Source of the DNA: VMCP01 sp964408945
Lineage (GTDB): Bacteria; Bacteroidota; Bacteroidia; NS11-12g; UBA955
Length of the DNA: 28,275 nucleotides
Assembly (NCBI GenBank): GCA_964408945.1
Contig: CAYPBJ010000029.1
Coordinates: 1 to 28,275 of the forward strand
Direction of reading: 5' to 3'
In this document: positions 1 to 7,448 of the stretch, piece by piece
Layout of the letters: each line of letters begins with the position of its first letter
How positions within the stretch are numbered: the first letter of the stretch is position 1
The notes under the pieces: model-generated
The model's database searches: none
Told to the model about the DNA's origin: nothing
Seen by the model: only the letters and a program-made list of their open reading frames with translations
Made by a program: the position numbers and the translations under genes

Positions 1-747
1 TTAACAGCCCAAGTGGGAATTGGTACAACCAATCCTGTCGGTAAGGTTCATGTATCTAGTGATACTGCTTCTCCCATAAAGACAGGATTTGCCCAGAATT
101 CTTTGATGAGGCTCTCTAATACAAGTGATGCTTCAGTTTTAGACTTTGGAGTATCAAAAGATAATTACACTTGGTTGCAAGCTCGCAATTCATCTAACTA
201 TGGATTAAGTTATCCCATTTGGTTAAATCCTAATGGTGGAAATGTTGGTATAGGTAATAAATCAGCGTCCGAAAAATTAACTGTAACCGGTTCTATTCAT
301 GCTACTGGAACCATTCGCTCTTCTAGTCCTGGTCAATTGATTCATAGTGTTTTTTTAACTGAATCAGATCTAGGTGTCTCAAATACCATATCAAATGCTT
401 CAACTACTGAAACTACAGTAGCAACATATACTTATTCGCCAATATCTGGCTCATCAAAGTTGTATATTGAATTTGATGCTCGTGCCACAATTAGCGGAAG
501 TGTTTCAGATGAATTCGCCGCAAATCTTTATGTGGGAAGTACATTGATACAGAATAACAAGGTTTTATTTGTAACGAATCAAGGTGGTGGTGGCAGGGGG
601 AACTCTTTATTTCCAATCAATGGATATTTTACAAACACATCCACAGGAAACCTCATAATAACTGTTAAAATTAAGCGTGTTAGTTCTGATGATACTATTT
701 CAGTAGAACCGGATATGTCTTTAATAATTCAGGAGGTAGCTCAATGA
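1..747 (+). CDS. Secreted repeat-type surface protein, paralogue 1 (5' end cut by window)
   Basis: The reading frame is open from the first base and begins with LTAQVGIGTTNP, which matches the end of a signal peptide plus the mature start seen in the next two genes (FAQTGINTNSP, FSQVGVGNSAP). The true start therefore lies upstream, and the GTG at 13 is not the start. The VGIGTTNP opening and the LNPNGGNVGIGN segment are typical of Bacteroidota fibre-like surface proteins. The last ~140 residues (from about GQLIHSVFLTESDLG to SLIIQEVAQ) form a beta-rich domain shared with the two downstream paralogues. I see no S74 chaperone and no T9SS sorting domain. The stop overlaps the next start by four bases (ATGA). 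Function unknown. Confidence 0.75.
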   Translation, partial: LTAQVGIGTTNPVGKVHVSSDTASPIKTGFAQNSLMRLSNTSDASVLDFGVSKDNYTWLQARNSSNYGLSYPIWLNPNGGNVGIGNKSASEKLTVTGSIHATGTIRSSSPGQLIHSVFLTESDLGVSNTISNASTTETTVATYTYSPISGSSKLYIEFDARATISGSVSDEFAANLYVGSTLIQNNKVLFVTNQGGGGRGNSLFPINGYFTNTSTGNLIITVKIKRVSSDDTISVEPDMSLIIQEVAQ

Positions 748-1550
748 AAAAGAACGGTATATTCTTCGCTATCCTACTATTGAATTCCATCAGTTTGAAA
801 ATATTTGCTCAAACTGGTATTAATACCAATTCACCTCTTTCACGCTTGGAGATTAAAGGCGTTTCTTCTGTTCCTGCTACTTCTGGGAGTATTGATAATG
901 GTATTCTGAGATTGTCTGAATCTGCTAGTTCAGGTTCAAAAGCTATTGATTTCGGAATCAATGGAACAAGTTTTTCTTGGGCACAGCCTAGATTAAATTC
1001 CAATTATTCATCCAATCAACCGCTATTTTTAAATCCTAATGGTGGTAGTGTTATTGTTGGTAACAATTCAAATAATGCAACATTAAGTGTTGGTGGTACA
1101 ATCACTTCAACCGGTTCAATTAGAAGTTCACAAAGTGGACAATTATTAAACACCGTCTTATTGAATGAAACAGATTTAGGAATTTCGTCCAATCAGAATT
1201 TCGCAAATACTACACAGACTGTCGCACAATATAACTATACTCCGATTTCATCTAACTCTAAAATATTGATAGAATTCCACTCGAAATATGATGTTGATGG
1301 TTCATCTAATGATGAGTGGAGAGCATATTTAAAAGTAGGGTCAACCACACTTCAAACTCAAACTGCAATTTGGAGATTGAATGATGGAGCGGGAGGTAGG
1401 GCCTCTAATTTATTTCCCATTAGAGGCGTTTTCTCGAATACTACTGGTTCTCAGATTACTATCAAGATAGATGTTCAAGAAATTTCAGGAGATGACGATA
1501 TTACTGTTTTTCCAGATATGATTATGACAATTAGGGAGGTAGCTCAATAA
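744..1550 (+). CDS. Secreted repeat-type surface protein, paralogue 2
   Basis: 268 residues with an N-terminal signal peptide ending near IFAQ, followed by TGINTNSPLSRLEI. It shares with its neighbours the LFLNPNGGSVIVGN segment and the C-terminal domain (GQLLNTVLLNETDLGIS ... IREVAQ). The start is fixed by the ATGA overlap with paralogue 1 and by an AGGAGGT Shine-Dalgarno six bases upstream (731-737), which lies inside the codons for the EVAQ tail of paralogue 1. Its stop overlaps the next start by one base. It is probably an exported or surface fibre-like protein made in equal amounts with its neighbours, but the function is not known. Confidence 0.75.
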   Translation: MKKNGIFFAILLLNSISLKIFAQTGINTNSPLSRLEIKGVSSVPATSGSIDNGILRLSESASSGSKAIDFGINGTSFSWAQPRLNSNYSSNQPLFLNPNGGSVIVGNNSNNATLSVGGTITSTGSIRSSQSGQLLNTVLLNETDLGISSNQNFANTTQTVAQYNYTPISSNSKILIEFHSKYDVDGSSNDEWRAYLKVGSTTLQTQTAIWRLNDGAGGRASNLFPIRGVFSNTTGSQITIKIDVQEISGDDDITVFPDMIMTIREVAQ

Positions 1551-2374
1551 TGAAAGGACAAATTAAATATCGAAGTTTGATTTTGGTAATGGGATGTTGC
1601 TTTTCTGTTCAGCTTTTTTCGCAAGTAGGAGTTGGCAATTCTGCTCCCAAGAATGCTCTTGAAATAAGTCAAACATCGGGTGATCCCGCTGCTAGCGGAT
1701 CAAGTTCTAATAGTTTATTAAGAATTCAAGGTAATACCAATGTGGTGTTAGATATTGGAATATTAAATTCTACTTCGGGTTCTTGGATACAATCGCGTAA
1801 CGGCGCTGATTATTCAAGCAATTTTAATTTGAAATTAAACCCCAATGGAGGAAATGTAACAATAGGTGCGAGTACACCTGGAAGTTCCACTCTGCACGTA
1901 TCGGGTAATATTCAGTCGACGGGTGCAATTAGGAGTAATGCTGCAGGACAATTATTGAACTCTGTTTATTTAACTGAAACAGATTTGGGGATATCCAATA
2001 CCATTTCAAACAACAGCACCGCAGCTACCGATGTGGTGTCTTACAACTACACACCCGTTTCAGCAAATTCTAGAATTTGGATCAAATTATCAGCAAATTA
2101 TGAGATTGGTGGAAATACTTCCAGCATATCTGATGAAGTAGGAAGTCAGATTTCAGTCGGAGGGTCAATAATTCAAGAGAAAAGACAATTTTTCCCCGCT
2201 GGAAGCAGCGGCAATGGTAATAGAAGTGTGAATATTTTTCCTATTTCTGCTGTTTATGACAATACTGGTTCAACTACCTTAAACATTAAAGTCAGTGTAA
2301 AAAGAACTGCAGGAGATGATCAAACGAATGTTTTTTCGGATCTCGTTTTCAGTATTGTCGAAATTGCTGATTGA
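1550..2374 (+). CDS. Secreted repeat-type surface protein, paralogue 3
   Basis: 274 residues. A signal peptide ends near QLFSQ and the mature protein starts VGVGNSAPKNALEI. It carries the LKLNPNGGNVTIGA segment and the shared C-terminal domain (GQLLNSVYLTETDLGISN ... FSIVEIAD). The start overlaps the stop of paralogue 2 by one base (TAATG) and is preceded by GGGAGGT at 1534-1540, again inside the end of the previous gene. The C-terminal tail has changed from EVAQ to EIAD and no coupled gene follows; the next gene converges directly on this stop. Function unknown; three tandem paralogues suggest recent duplication and divergence. Confidence 0.75.
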   Translation: MKGQIKYRSLILVMGCCFSVQLFSQVGVGNSAPKNALEISQTSGDPAASGSSSNSLLRIQGNTNVVLDIGILNSTSGSWIQSRNGADYSSNFNLKLNPNGGNVTIGASTPGSSTLHVSGNIQSTGAIRSNAAGQLLNSVYLTETDLGISNTISNNSTAATDVVSYNYTPVSANSRIWIKLSANYEIGGNTSSISDEVGSQISVGGSIIQEKRQFFPAGSSGNGNRSVNIFPISAVYDNTGSTTLNIKVSVKRTAGDDQTNVFSDLVFSIVEIAD

Positions 2375-3001
2375 TTATTTTCTACCAGTCATTCTTATTA
2401 CGCAACCCTCTCCCACATGATATTTTCCTTCATTGAGCTGAACCACGGTTTCTTGAACCTGAAGTTCAGTACAATTAGTAAATAGTTCTTTTACTGATTG
2501 CAATGTGTACAACATATCTATGTTGTCAGGGCCACCAACGTTCGGATTACTTTGCCTATATGGTAGATTATTTTCAGAGAAACATTCAAAAATTATTCGG
2601 CCTTCCGGCTTGAGAAGATCTAACATTTTTTCAATGAATAATGGTTGTATATTTTTTGGGAAATGGGTGTAGCAAAAAATCAAACCATCCATTGATTCTT
2701 TTTCTATTGTAAGGGAATCAAAGCTTGACACTAGATAAGAAATGTTTGTGTCGTGCATTTTCGCCAATGATTCTGCTTTTGACTTTCCACTATGACTGAT
2801 ATCAAATGCATATACATCAAAACCTAGCAAAGCGGCAAAAACGGCATTTCTTCCTTCGCCTTCTGCAGGAAAGAGTAGCTTGATATATTTTGGTTCGCAG
2901 TCTGATTTGATGATTTCTAATTGTGCTTTTACAAATTCATTGGGTTCTGATCCATAAGCCCAACCTTCTTCGTTATAACGCTGATCCCAAAATTCTTTCA
3001 T
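2375..3001 (-). CDS. Class I SAM-dependent methyltransferase
   Basis: 208 residues, cytosolic. The N-terminus (FWDQRYNEEGWAYGSEPNEF) is that of TehB/thiopurine-methyltransferase-like small methyltransferases. Motif I lies at about 41-56 (KLLFPAEGEGRNAVFA), with FPAEGEGR in place of the usual LDLGCGEGR, and the acidic residue that would hold the SAM ribose is D67 in VYAFDIS. Substrate unknown; such proteins are often annotated as tellurite or thiopurine methyltransferases, which the sequence does not prove. The stop codon directly abuts the stop of the convergent upstream gene with no base between. The upstream region holds a good promoter and a 10-base palindrome. Confidence 0.8.
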   Translation of the reverse strand: MKEFWDQRYNEEGWAYGSEPNEFVKAQLEIIKSDCEPKYIKLLFPAEGEGRNAVFAALLGFDVYAFDISHSGKSKAESLAKMHDTNISYLVSSFDSLTIEKESMDGLIFCYTHFPKNIQPLFIEKMLDLLKPEGRIIFECFSENNLPYRQSNPNVGGPDNIDMLYTLQSVKELFTNCTELQVQETVVQLNEGKYHVGEGCVIRMTGRK

Positions 3002-3006
3002 ATATA

Positions 3007-3036
3007 CAAAGTTCGACTAATTCAGACACGTGTCAA
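3007..3036 (-). promoter_or_regulatory. Promoter of the methyltransferase gene with internal palindrome
   Basis: On the minus strand, TTG (3034-3036) is followed after 19 bases by GAACTTTG (3007-3014), seven of eight matches to the Bacteroidota -7 element TAnnTTTG. Only five bases separate it from the ATG at 3001, so the mRNA would be nearly leaderless. The perfect palindrome GACACGTGTC (3025-3034) sits in the spacer and overlaps the TTG, where a repressor would block polymerase. The promoter reading is sequence-based; the operator role is inference. Confidence 0.5.
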
Positions 3037-3073
3037 TGTGATAAATGTTACCATCTATCCTACAGGAGATCAA

Positions 3074-3081
3074 TAATTTTG
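3074..3081 (+). promoter_or_regulatory. -7 element of the porin gene
   Basis: TAATTTTG matches TAnnTTTG exactly and ends 18 bases before the chosen ATG at 3100. No TTG is seen at the expected distance upstream, so only half the promoter is supported. Confidence 0.35.
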
Positions 3082-3099
3082 TAACCATTTTACTTGTTC

Positions 3100-4452
3100 A
3101 TGAAATTTGACGTTCGATTTTTGTTTCTGTTTCTGGGGATTTTTTTCTCTGCATTATTAAAGTCTCAACACCAAGAGGTCCCCGAAAAACCTGCAATGTG
3201 GAAGGGAAAGGCAAAAATATATTATGATACCGGAGCTATAGCCAAGGCTTTTCAGGAAGGAACGCTACAGGGACATTTTAGGTACTTTTATATGAATACC
3301 AATAATTCCCAACCGCTTACAGATTTCTTTGCTAATGGGGCCGGTGGTGGAATTAGATACGAAACAGCTCCTACCCATGGATTTCAGTTTGCTGTAAGTG
3401 GTTTTTTTATTTTCAATGTTTATTCTGCGAATCTGGGTATAGTAGATAGTATAACTGGCCTAAAGAATAGATACGAATTGGGATTGTTTGATTTGGAAGA
3501 TCCTGAAAATAAGAGAGATCTCGACCGGTTGGAGGAGTTTTATCTGAAATACAATCTTAAAAAATCAAATGTTACTTTTGGAAGGCAGTTAATAAATACT
3601 CCTTACATCAATTTACAGGATGGAAGAATGCGTCCAACTGGGGTTGAGGGACTGTGGTTTCAGTTTAATGAACTTAAGAATACGGAGATAGATCTTGGTT
3701 ATTTATATTCTATTTCCCCGCGGTCTACTGTTGAATGGTTTTCCATCGGTGAATCTATTGGATTGTACGGTCAAGGTTTGAACTCTATGGGAAAACCTTC
3801 GGGTTATATCAATAAAATCGAGTCTCAATACATTTTAAACCTAGGGATTCATCATAAATTTAAATACGGCAGTTTACATCTTTGGAACTTTTATGTTGAT
3901 CAGTTATTCAATACCTCCAGCATTCAAGCAGATTTCAATATTCCCCTATCGAAGAATCCAATGAAGCCTAATCTGGTTCTAGGTATTCAAGGTTATCATC
4001 AAGTATCTGCTTCCAATGGGTATGAAAACCAACAACTTTTTATAGATGCTGATCATAAAAGTCAGGTAGCTTCCTTTAAACTAGGCCATGACAATAAGCG
4101 CCGTAGAATTTCTATAAATTATACACGAATCACCAAAAGCAATCGTTATTTAATGCCTCGTGAGTGGGGCAGAGATCCTTTTTACACCTTTTTATCCAGG
4201 GAAAGAAACGAAGGCTACGGAGATGTGCATGCTTGGTTATTGAAGCACACACTTAAATTCCCCAAGTATCATACACAAATAGTTTCAGGTGCAGGCTACT
4301 ACAAGTTGCCCGCACTAGATAATTACCGCTTGAATAAGTATGGTATGCCTTCATATTATCAGTTCAACTTAGATCTGAGGCATGAATTTTTGGGGATTTT
4401 TCGTGGTTTAGAGGGACAAATATTACTGGTCGCTAAAAGAGCCGTTGACCCC
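3100..4452 (+). CDS. OprD-like outer-membrane porin (3' end in gap)
   Basis: 451 residues are visible. I chose the ATG at 3100 (MKFDVRF) over the TTG two codons earlier. A signal peptide of about 25 residues is followed by a beta-barrel-like sequence with alternating aromatic/polar strands. Motifs typical of the OprD family in Bacteroidota are present, such as YYDTGAIAKAF, HFRYFYM and GRQLINTPYINLQDGRMRPT. Family members are about 440-500 residues, so probably only the last strand or two is missing. The frame runs into the N-gap at 4453 and cannot be followed; the open frame beyond the gap is antisense to the next gene. Likely role: diffusion of small solutes across the outer membrane, substrate unknown. 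Confidence 0.75.
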
Positions 4453-4552
4453 NNNNNNNNNNNNNNNNNNNNNNNNNNNNNNNNNNNNNNNNNNNNNNNN
4501 NNNNNNNNNNNNNNNNNNNNNNNNNNNNNNNNNNNNNNNNNNNNNNNNNNNN
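4453..4552. other. Assembly gap (100 N)
   Basis: Exactly 100 N, a standard placeholder. It sits at a convergent gene junction and hides the 3' ends of the porin and the TonB-dependent receptor. The receptor shows only about 433 residues where related receptors usually have 650-800, so the true missing length is probably several hundred bases. The two flanks show no sequence overlap with each other. Confidence 0.95.
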
Positions 4553-5853
4553 TTTACAGTTCTAAAGCCGGTTCCCCAATTGAGGCGCCAAATGGAGGTA
4601 CCTTGTTTGATTTTCCAGGCGGCTCTGTAGCTGAGGATGTTTCCGTGATTGGGATGGTAATCGTATCTAAGTCCCCCGAGAAAACTATGATTTTTGAAAG
4701 TATATTGATCTTGGATCAACAGCCCAGAAATTGGGACTTTTTGGGGAATCGAATAAACCGTATTTCCCAATGAATCTTTGAATATGGTAGCACCGGTATT
4801 GTCATCGTAGAAGGTGAAGCGGTGATTGAGGGCAGTTAGAAATTGATGTGAACCCAACGATTTACGGTAAATGCCCTGGGCGAAATAGACCCTTTGGATG
4901 GCCTCAAAGTGTAGGGTGCCATAATAACTATTTTGAGCATGTTGATTGAAACTCCCCTGCAATTCAAACGGAGAGTGGGTGGATGGTTTAAACGAGGCAA
5001 TGGCTTCCCAGCGGCGTGTAGAAATGGTTTCTCCGTAAATGGAATCTTTTCCTGCAAATGGTGAAATTCCAGAAAACGGGTTAGAATTGTGAAAGTTGAT
5101 TTCTCCGCCCCAACGATCTTCTATGAATTTACGAACGCCAAGGTTAAAAGAGGTGCCCTTATGGTTCTGATAGGCAATTTTTTGGAATATTGACGCCCTA
5201 TGTTGTAATGCCACATCGGTAAATTGGTCTTGGTTAGCATCTCTTTTCGATGGGCTTGTAAATAAATTTATGCCCGTCAAGGACGACCAATTTTGATTGA
5301 TTCTTTTATTTAAGGATGCATCAATATTGGCATCAAACCATGAGCTAACACGAACATCAGATTGAAACGAATTGAATTTAGTGGGGGCTTTTGTGATGAT
5401 ATTTATCAGTCCTCCAATGGCTTCACTACCATAAAGGGTGGATGCAGGCCCTTTGACAATTTCCATCCGTTCTATCATAGAATTGGGTATTCCCATGAGT
5501 CCGTATACGGTTCCTAATGAACTAATTATAGGCATTCCATCTATCAACACCATGGTGTAAGGACCTTCCATTCCGTTGATGTGAATGTCTCCCGTGTTGC
5601 AGATGTTACAGTTTACTTGAGGACGAACACCGCTAGCCAATTGAACTGCTTCAAATAAACTAGAAGTAGGATTTGCTTTAAAAAAAGAAGTCCGGTAAAC
5701 ATCTACGCTTACCGGACTTTCTGACCTTGAAGTAGCTGTAAGTGAAGTACTTATAACAACTTCGTCAATTATTTTTAGGGAAGTATCGTTTTGTGCATTC
5801 AGAGTTTGAATGCCTCCTAAAATCGCTAATGCTAATCTTAGGATTCGATACAT
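4553..5853 (-). CDS. TonB-dependent outer-membrane receptor (3' end in gap)
   Basis: About 433 residues are visible. A signal peptide ends near TLNAQ, followed by a TonB-box-like stretch IIDEVVIS (29-36) and the plug domain: IDGMPIISSLGTVYGL and the conserved VKGPASTLYGSEAIGGLINI at about 133-152. The barrel then begins (LRYDYHPNHGNILSYRAAWKI) and breaks off at the gap. The plug holds an unusual NCNIC pair (C82, C85) just before TGDIHINGMEGPY. The protein takes up a bound substrate across the outer membrane using TonB energy; substrate not identifiable (ferric siderophore, heme, cobalamin or another metal complex are possible). It starts three bases after the stop of the lipoprotein gene, so the two form an operon. 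Confidence 0.88.
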
Positions 5854-5856
5854 TTA

Positions 5857-6291
5857 TTATTTACGCTTAAACTGGAATGTGTAAACTTGACGGTTTGGAT
5901 CGGTTTTGCTTGGATCGTACTGAGCCATTGTTAAAGAGGTAGCATTGAAAACAACATCCTCATAAGATTCAGTGGTACCATCTTCAAAAGTCATTACCAA
6001 TTTTCCGTTAGATAAAACATAGGTGCCTTTATCGTTGGTAACATCAGTTCCATCAACCGAGGTAGTGGTGAAATTGGTTCCATCAAACGTACCGCTATAT
6101 TTTAGAGTTGGCGAAGTTGTGATGTTGGTGTCATAGAATTGTTGGTTGTTAAAGAATACTTTCACGTTCAACTTTTCCAACTCCCAGGAACCCTCAAATT
6201 TTGGGGTATTATCAACAGGAGCTTCATCTTTGCATGAGCTAAATGCAAAAACAGAGATAGCCGCTAGGGCAAACAGACTTTGAAATTTCAT
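5857..6291 (-). CDS. Lipocalin-like lipoprotein
   Basis: 144 residues. A signal peptide ends in the lipobox FSSC with acylated Cys20, followed by an acidic linker (KDEAPVDNTP). The rest resembles small lipocalin-like lipoproteins common in Bacteroidota: a FEGSWELEKLNV opening, a middle GTYVLSNGKLVMTFEDG, and a C-terminal VYTFQFKRK strand. It is predicted to sit on the periplasmic or outer face of the outer membrane. It is the first gene of an operon with the TonB-dependent receptor (three-base gap) and may bind or hand over the receptor's substrate, which is inference. It is transcribed divergently from oxyR across 78 bases. Confidence 0.75.
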   Translation of the reverse strand: MKFQSLFALAAISVFAFSSCKDEAPVDNTPKFEGSWELEKLNVKVFFNNQQFYDTNITTSPTLKYSGTFDGTNFTTTSVDGTDVTNDKGTYVLSNGKLVMTFEDGTTESYEDVVFNATSLTMAQYDPSKTDPNRQVYTFQFKRK

Positions 6292-6295
6292 AGTA

Positions 6296-6326
6296 CAAGT
6301 TTAATTGTTAATAATCAAATGAACAA
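6296..6326 (-). promoter_or_regulatory. Promoter of the lipoprotein/TonB-receptor operon
   Basis: On the minus strand, TTG (6324-6326), 20 bases, then TAAACTTG (6296-6303), seven of eight matches to TAnnTTTG. Four bases then lead to the ATG at 6291. The TTG falls in a tandem octamer duplication (CAAATGAA twice on the plus strand, 6316-6331). Confidence 0.5.
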
Positions 6327-6337
6327 ATGAACTTATT

Positions 6338-6355
6338 TATAGGCGATAAACTATA
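6338..6355. promoter_or_regulatory. Candidate OxyR/LysR operator dyad
   Basis: Perfect inverted repeat TATAG-N8-CTATA between the divergent lipoprotein operon and oxyR. It resembles the ATAG...CTAT half-sites of OxyR operators, though with a spacer one base longer than the E. coli pattern. It lies just upstream of the -33 element of the lipoprotein operon, where an activator would bind. Its right arm overlaps TATATTTA (6352-6359), a weak -7 for oxyR, where binding would repress. Role inferred from position and shape. Confidence 0.4.
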
Positions 6356-6369
6356 TTTACAATATAAAT

Positions 6370-7308
6370 ATGACTCTTCAACAATTGAAATACATTGTAG
6401 CACTTGAAACACACCGACATTTTCAAAGAGCCGCAGAAAGTTGTTTCGTAGCCCAACCTACACTCACACTCCAAGTTCAAAAATTGGAGGAAGAACTTGG
6501 AATTCAAATTTTTGACCGAACAGAGTTCCCAATTCAGCCTACAGAACTTGGACTTAAAATTATTGAGCAGGCCAAGAAAGCACTGTACTGTGCCGAAGCT
6601 ATTTATAGTATCACAAAAAATGAGCGTGATTCTTTGGATGGGACCTTCAGAATGGGTGTTATCCCTACCGTTGCGCCATATTTATTGCCGTTATTCATTA
6701 AATCATTCACTGAAAGTCATCCAAATACGCATTTAGAAATTCGTGAGATGCAAAGTGAGCGCATCATTGAAGCTCTAAAGACCAATGATCTTGACCTTGC
6801 AATTATGGCTACTCCCGTTGAATTGGTCGAACTCCGAGAAATTCCCTTATATCAAGAGCCATTTCTTTTGTTTGCTCAACCGCATCATGAGTTAATGTCG
6901 CTCAAAAGAATAAAAGCCGAAAATCTCAAGGCTGATGAAATCTGGATTTTAGATGAAGGACATTGCCTCCGAAATCAAGTATTAAACCTTTGTGAGTCTA
7001 GTCAAGGTATAGACAATCAAGGATTTTCATTTAAGAGCGGCTCTATTGAGACCCTGAAGAATATGATAAAGTACCACTCAGGTTACACCATTATTCCCGA
7101 ACTTGCTTCTCGACTTTCAGATGATAAAAAGTTCATTCGTCGTTTTGAGGACCCTCAACCCACCCGCGAAATAGGTTTGGTATGTCATCAAAACTTTGCT
7201 CGTCAACAGTTATTAAACAAATTAAAAGAGTCCATTCAATCTTGTTTACCGGAAGAAATCTCTCAAATCAAGAAGTATTATTCTTTGAAATGGCGCGATA
7301 GGCTTTAA
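6370..7308 (+). CDS. oxyR: OxyR, LysR-family peroxide sensor
   Basis: 312 residues. The N-terminal winged helix-turn-helix (1-60: LKYIVALETHRHFQRAAESC, VAQPTLTLQVQKLEEELG) is that of LysR regulators. The effector domain holds DEGHCLRNQVLNLC, placing C199 and C208 at exactly the positions of the redox cysteines of E. coli OxyR, with the same C-x8-C spacing. Peroxide oxidises C199 to form the disulfide and switch the regulator on (known for the family). The gene is divergent from a lipoprotein/TonB-receptor operon and a LysR-type dyad lies between them, so that operon is a likely target. The stop is followed two bases later by a heptamer repeat array. Confidence 0.93.
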   Translation: MTLQQLKYIVALETHRHFQRAAESCFVAQPTLTLQVQKLEEELGIQIFDRTEFPIQPTELGLKIIEQAKKALYCAEAIYSITKNERDSLDGTFRMGVIPTVAPYLLPLFIKSFTESHPNTHLEIREMQSERIIEALKTNDLDLAIMATPVELVELREIPLYQEPFLLFAQPHHELMSLKRIKAENLKADEIWILDEGHCLRNQVLNLCESSQGIDNQGFSFKSGSIETLKNMIKYHSGYTIIPELASRLSDDKKFIRRFEDPQPTREIGLVCHQNFARQQLLNKLKESIQSCLPEEISQIKKYYSLKWRDRL

Positions 7309-7310
7309 TT

Positions 7311-7448
7311 GGGTACCGGGTACCGAGTACCGAGTACCGAGTACCGGGTAGTTGGTAGTTGGTAGTTGGTAGAGGGCCACAGACCATGTACCATGTACCA
7401 TGTACCATGTACCATGTACCAAGTACCAAGTACCAAGTACCATGTACC
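7311..7448. repeat. Period-7 tandem repeat array 1 (convergent junction)
   Basis: The array fills the space from the oxyR stop to the stop of the M1 peptidase gene. On the plus strand: GGGTACC twice, GAGTACC three times, GGGTAG then TTGGTAG units, a linker holding one ACAGACC, ATGTACC five times, AAGTACC three times, and a final ATGTACC at 7442-7448. The last base of that unit is also the first base of the peptidase stop codon read on the minus strand. Units keep strict 7-base phase within blocks. Many units hold the palindrome GTAC, so the RNA or single strand could fold. No spacers, so it is not a CRISPR array. Confidence 0.92.

Noticed and set aside
13..15. GTG start for the first gene
   Set aside because: The frame is open to base 1 and the residues before it match the end of the signal peptides of the paralogues.
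4553..4773. Continuation of the porin frame beyond the first gap
   Set aside because: The frame through N is arbitrary; this stretch encodes the TonB-dependent receptor on the other strand.
7246..7443. 65-codon minus-strand frame with GTWYxVH repeats
   Set aside because: It is a translation of the heptamer array; a 7-base repeat gives a 7-residue periodic peptide in any open frame. It also overlaps the end of oxyR.
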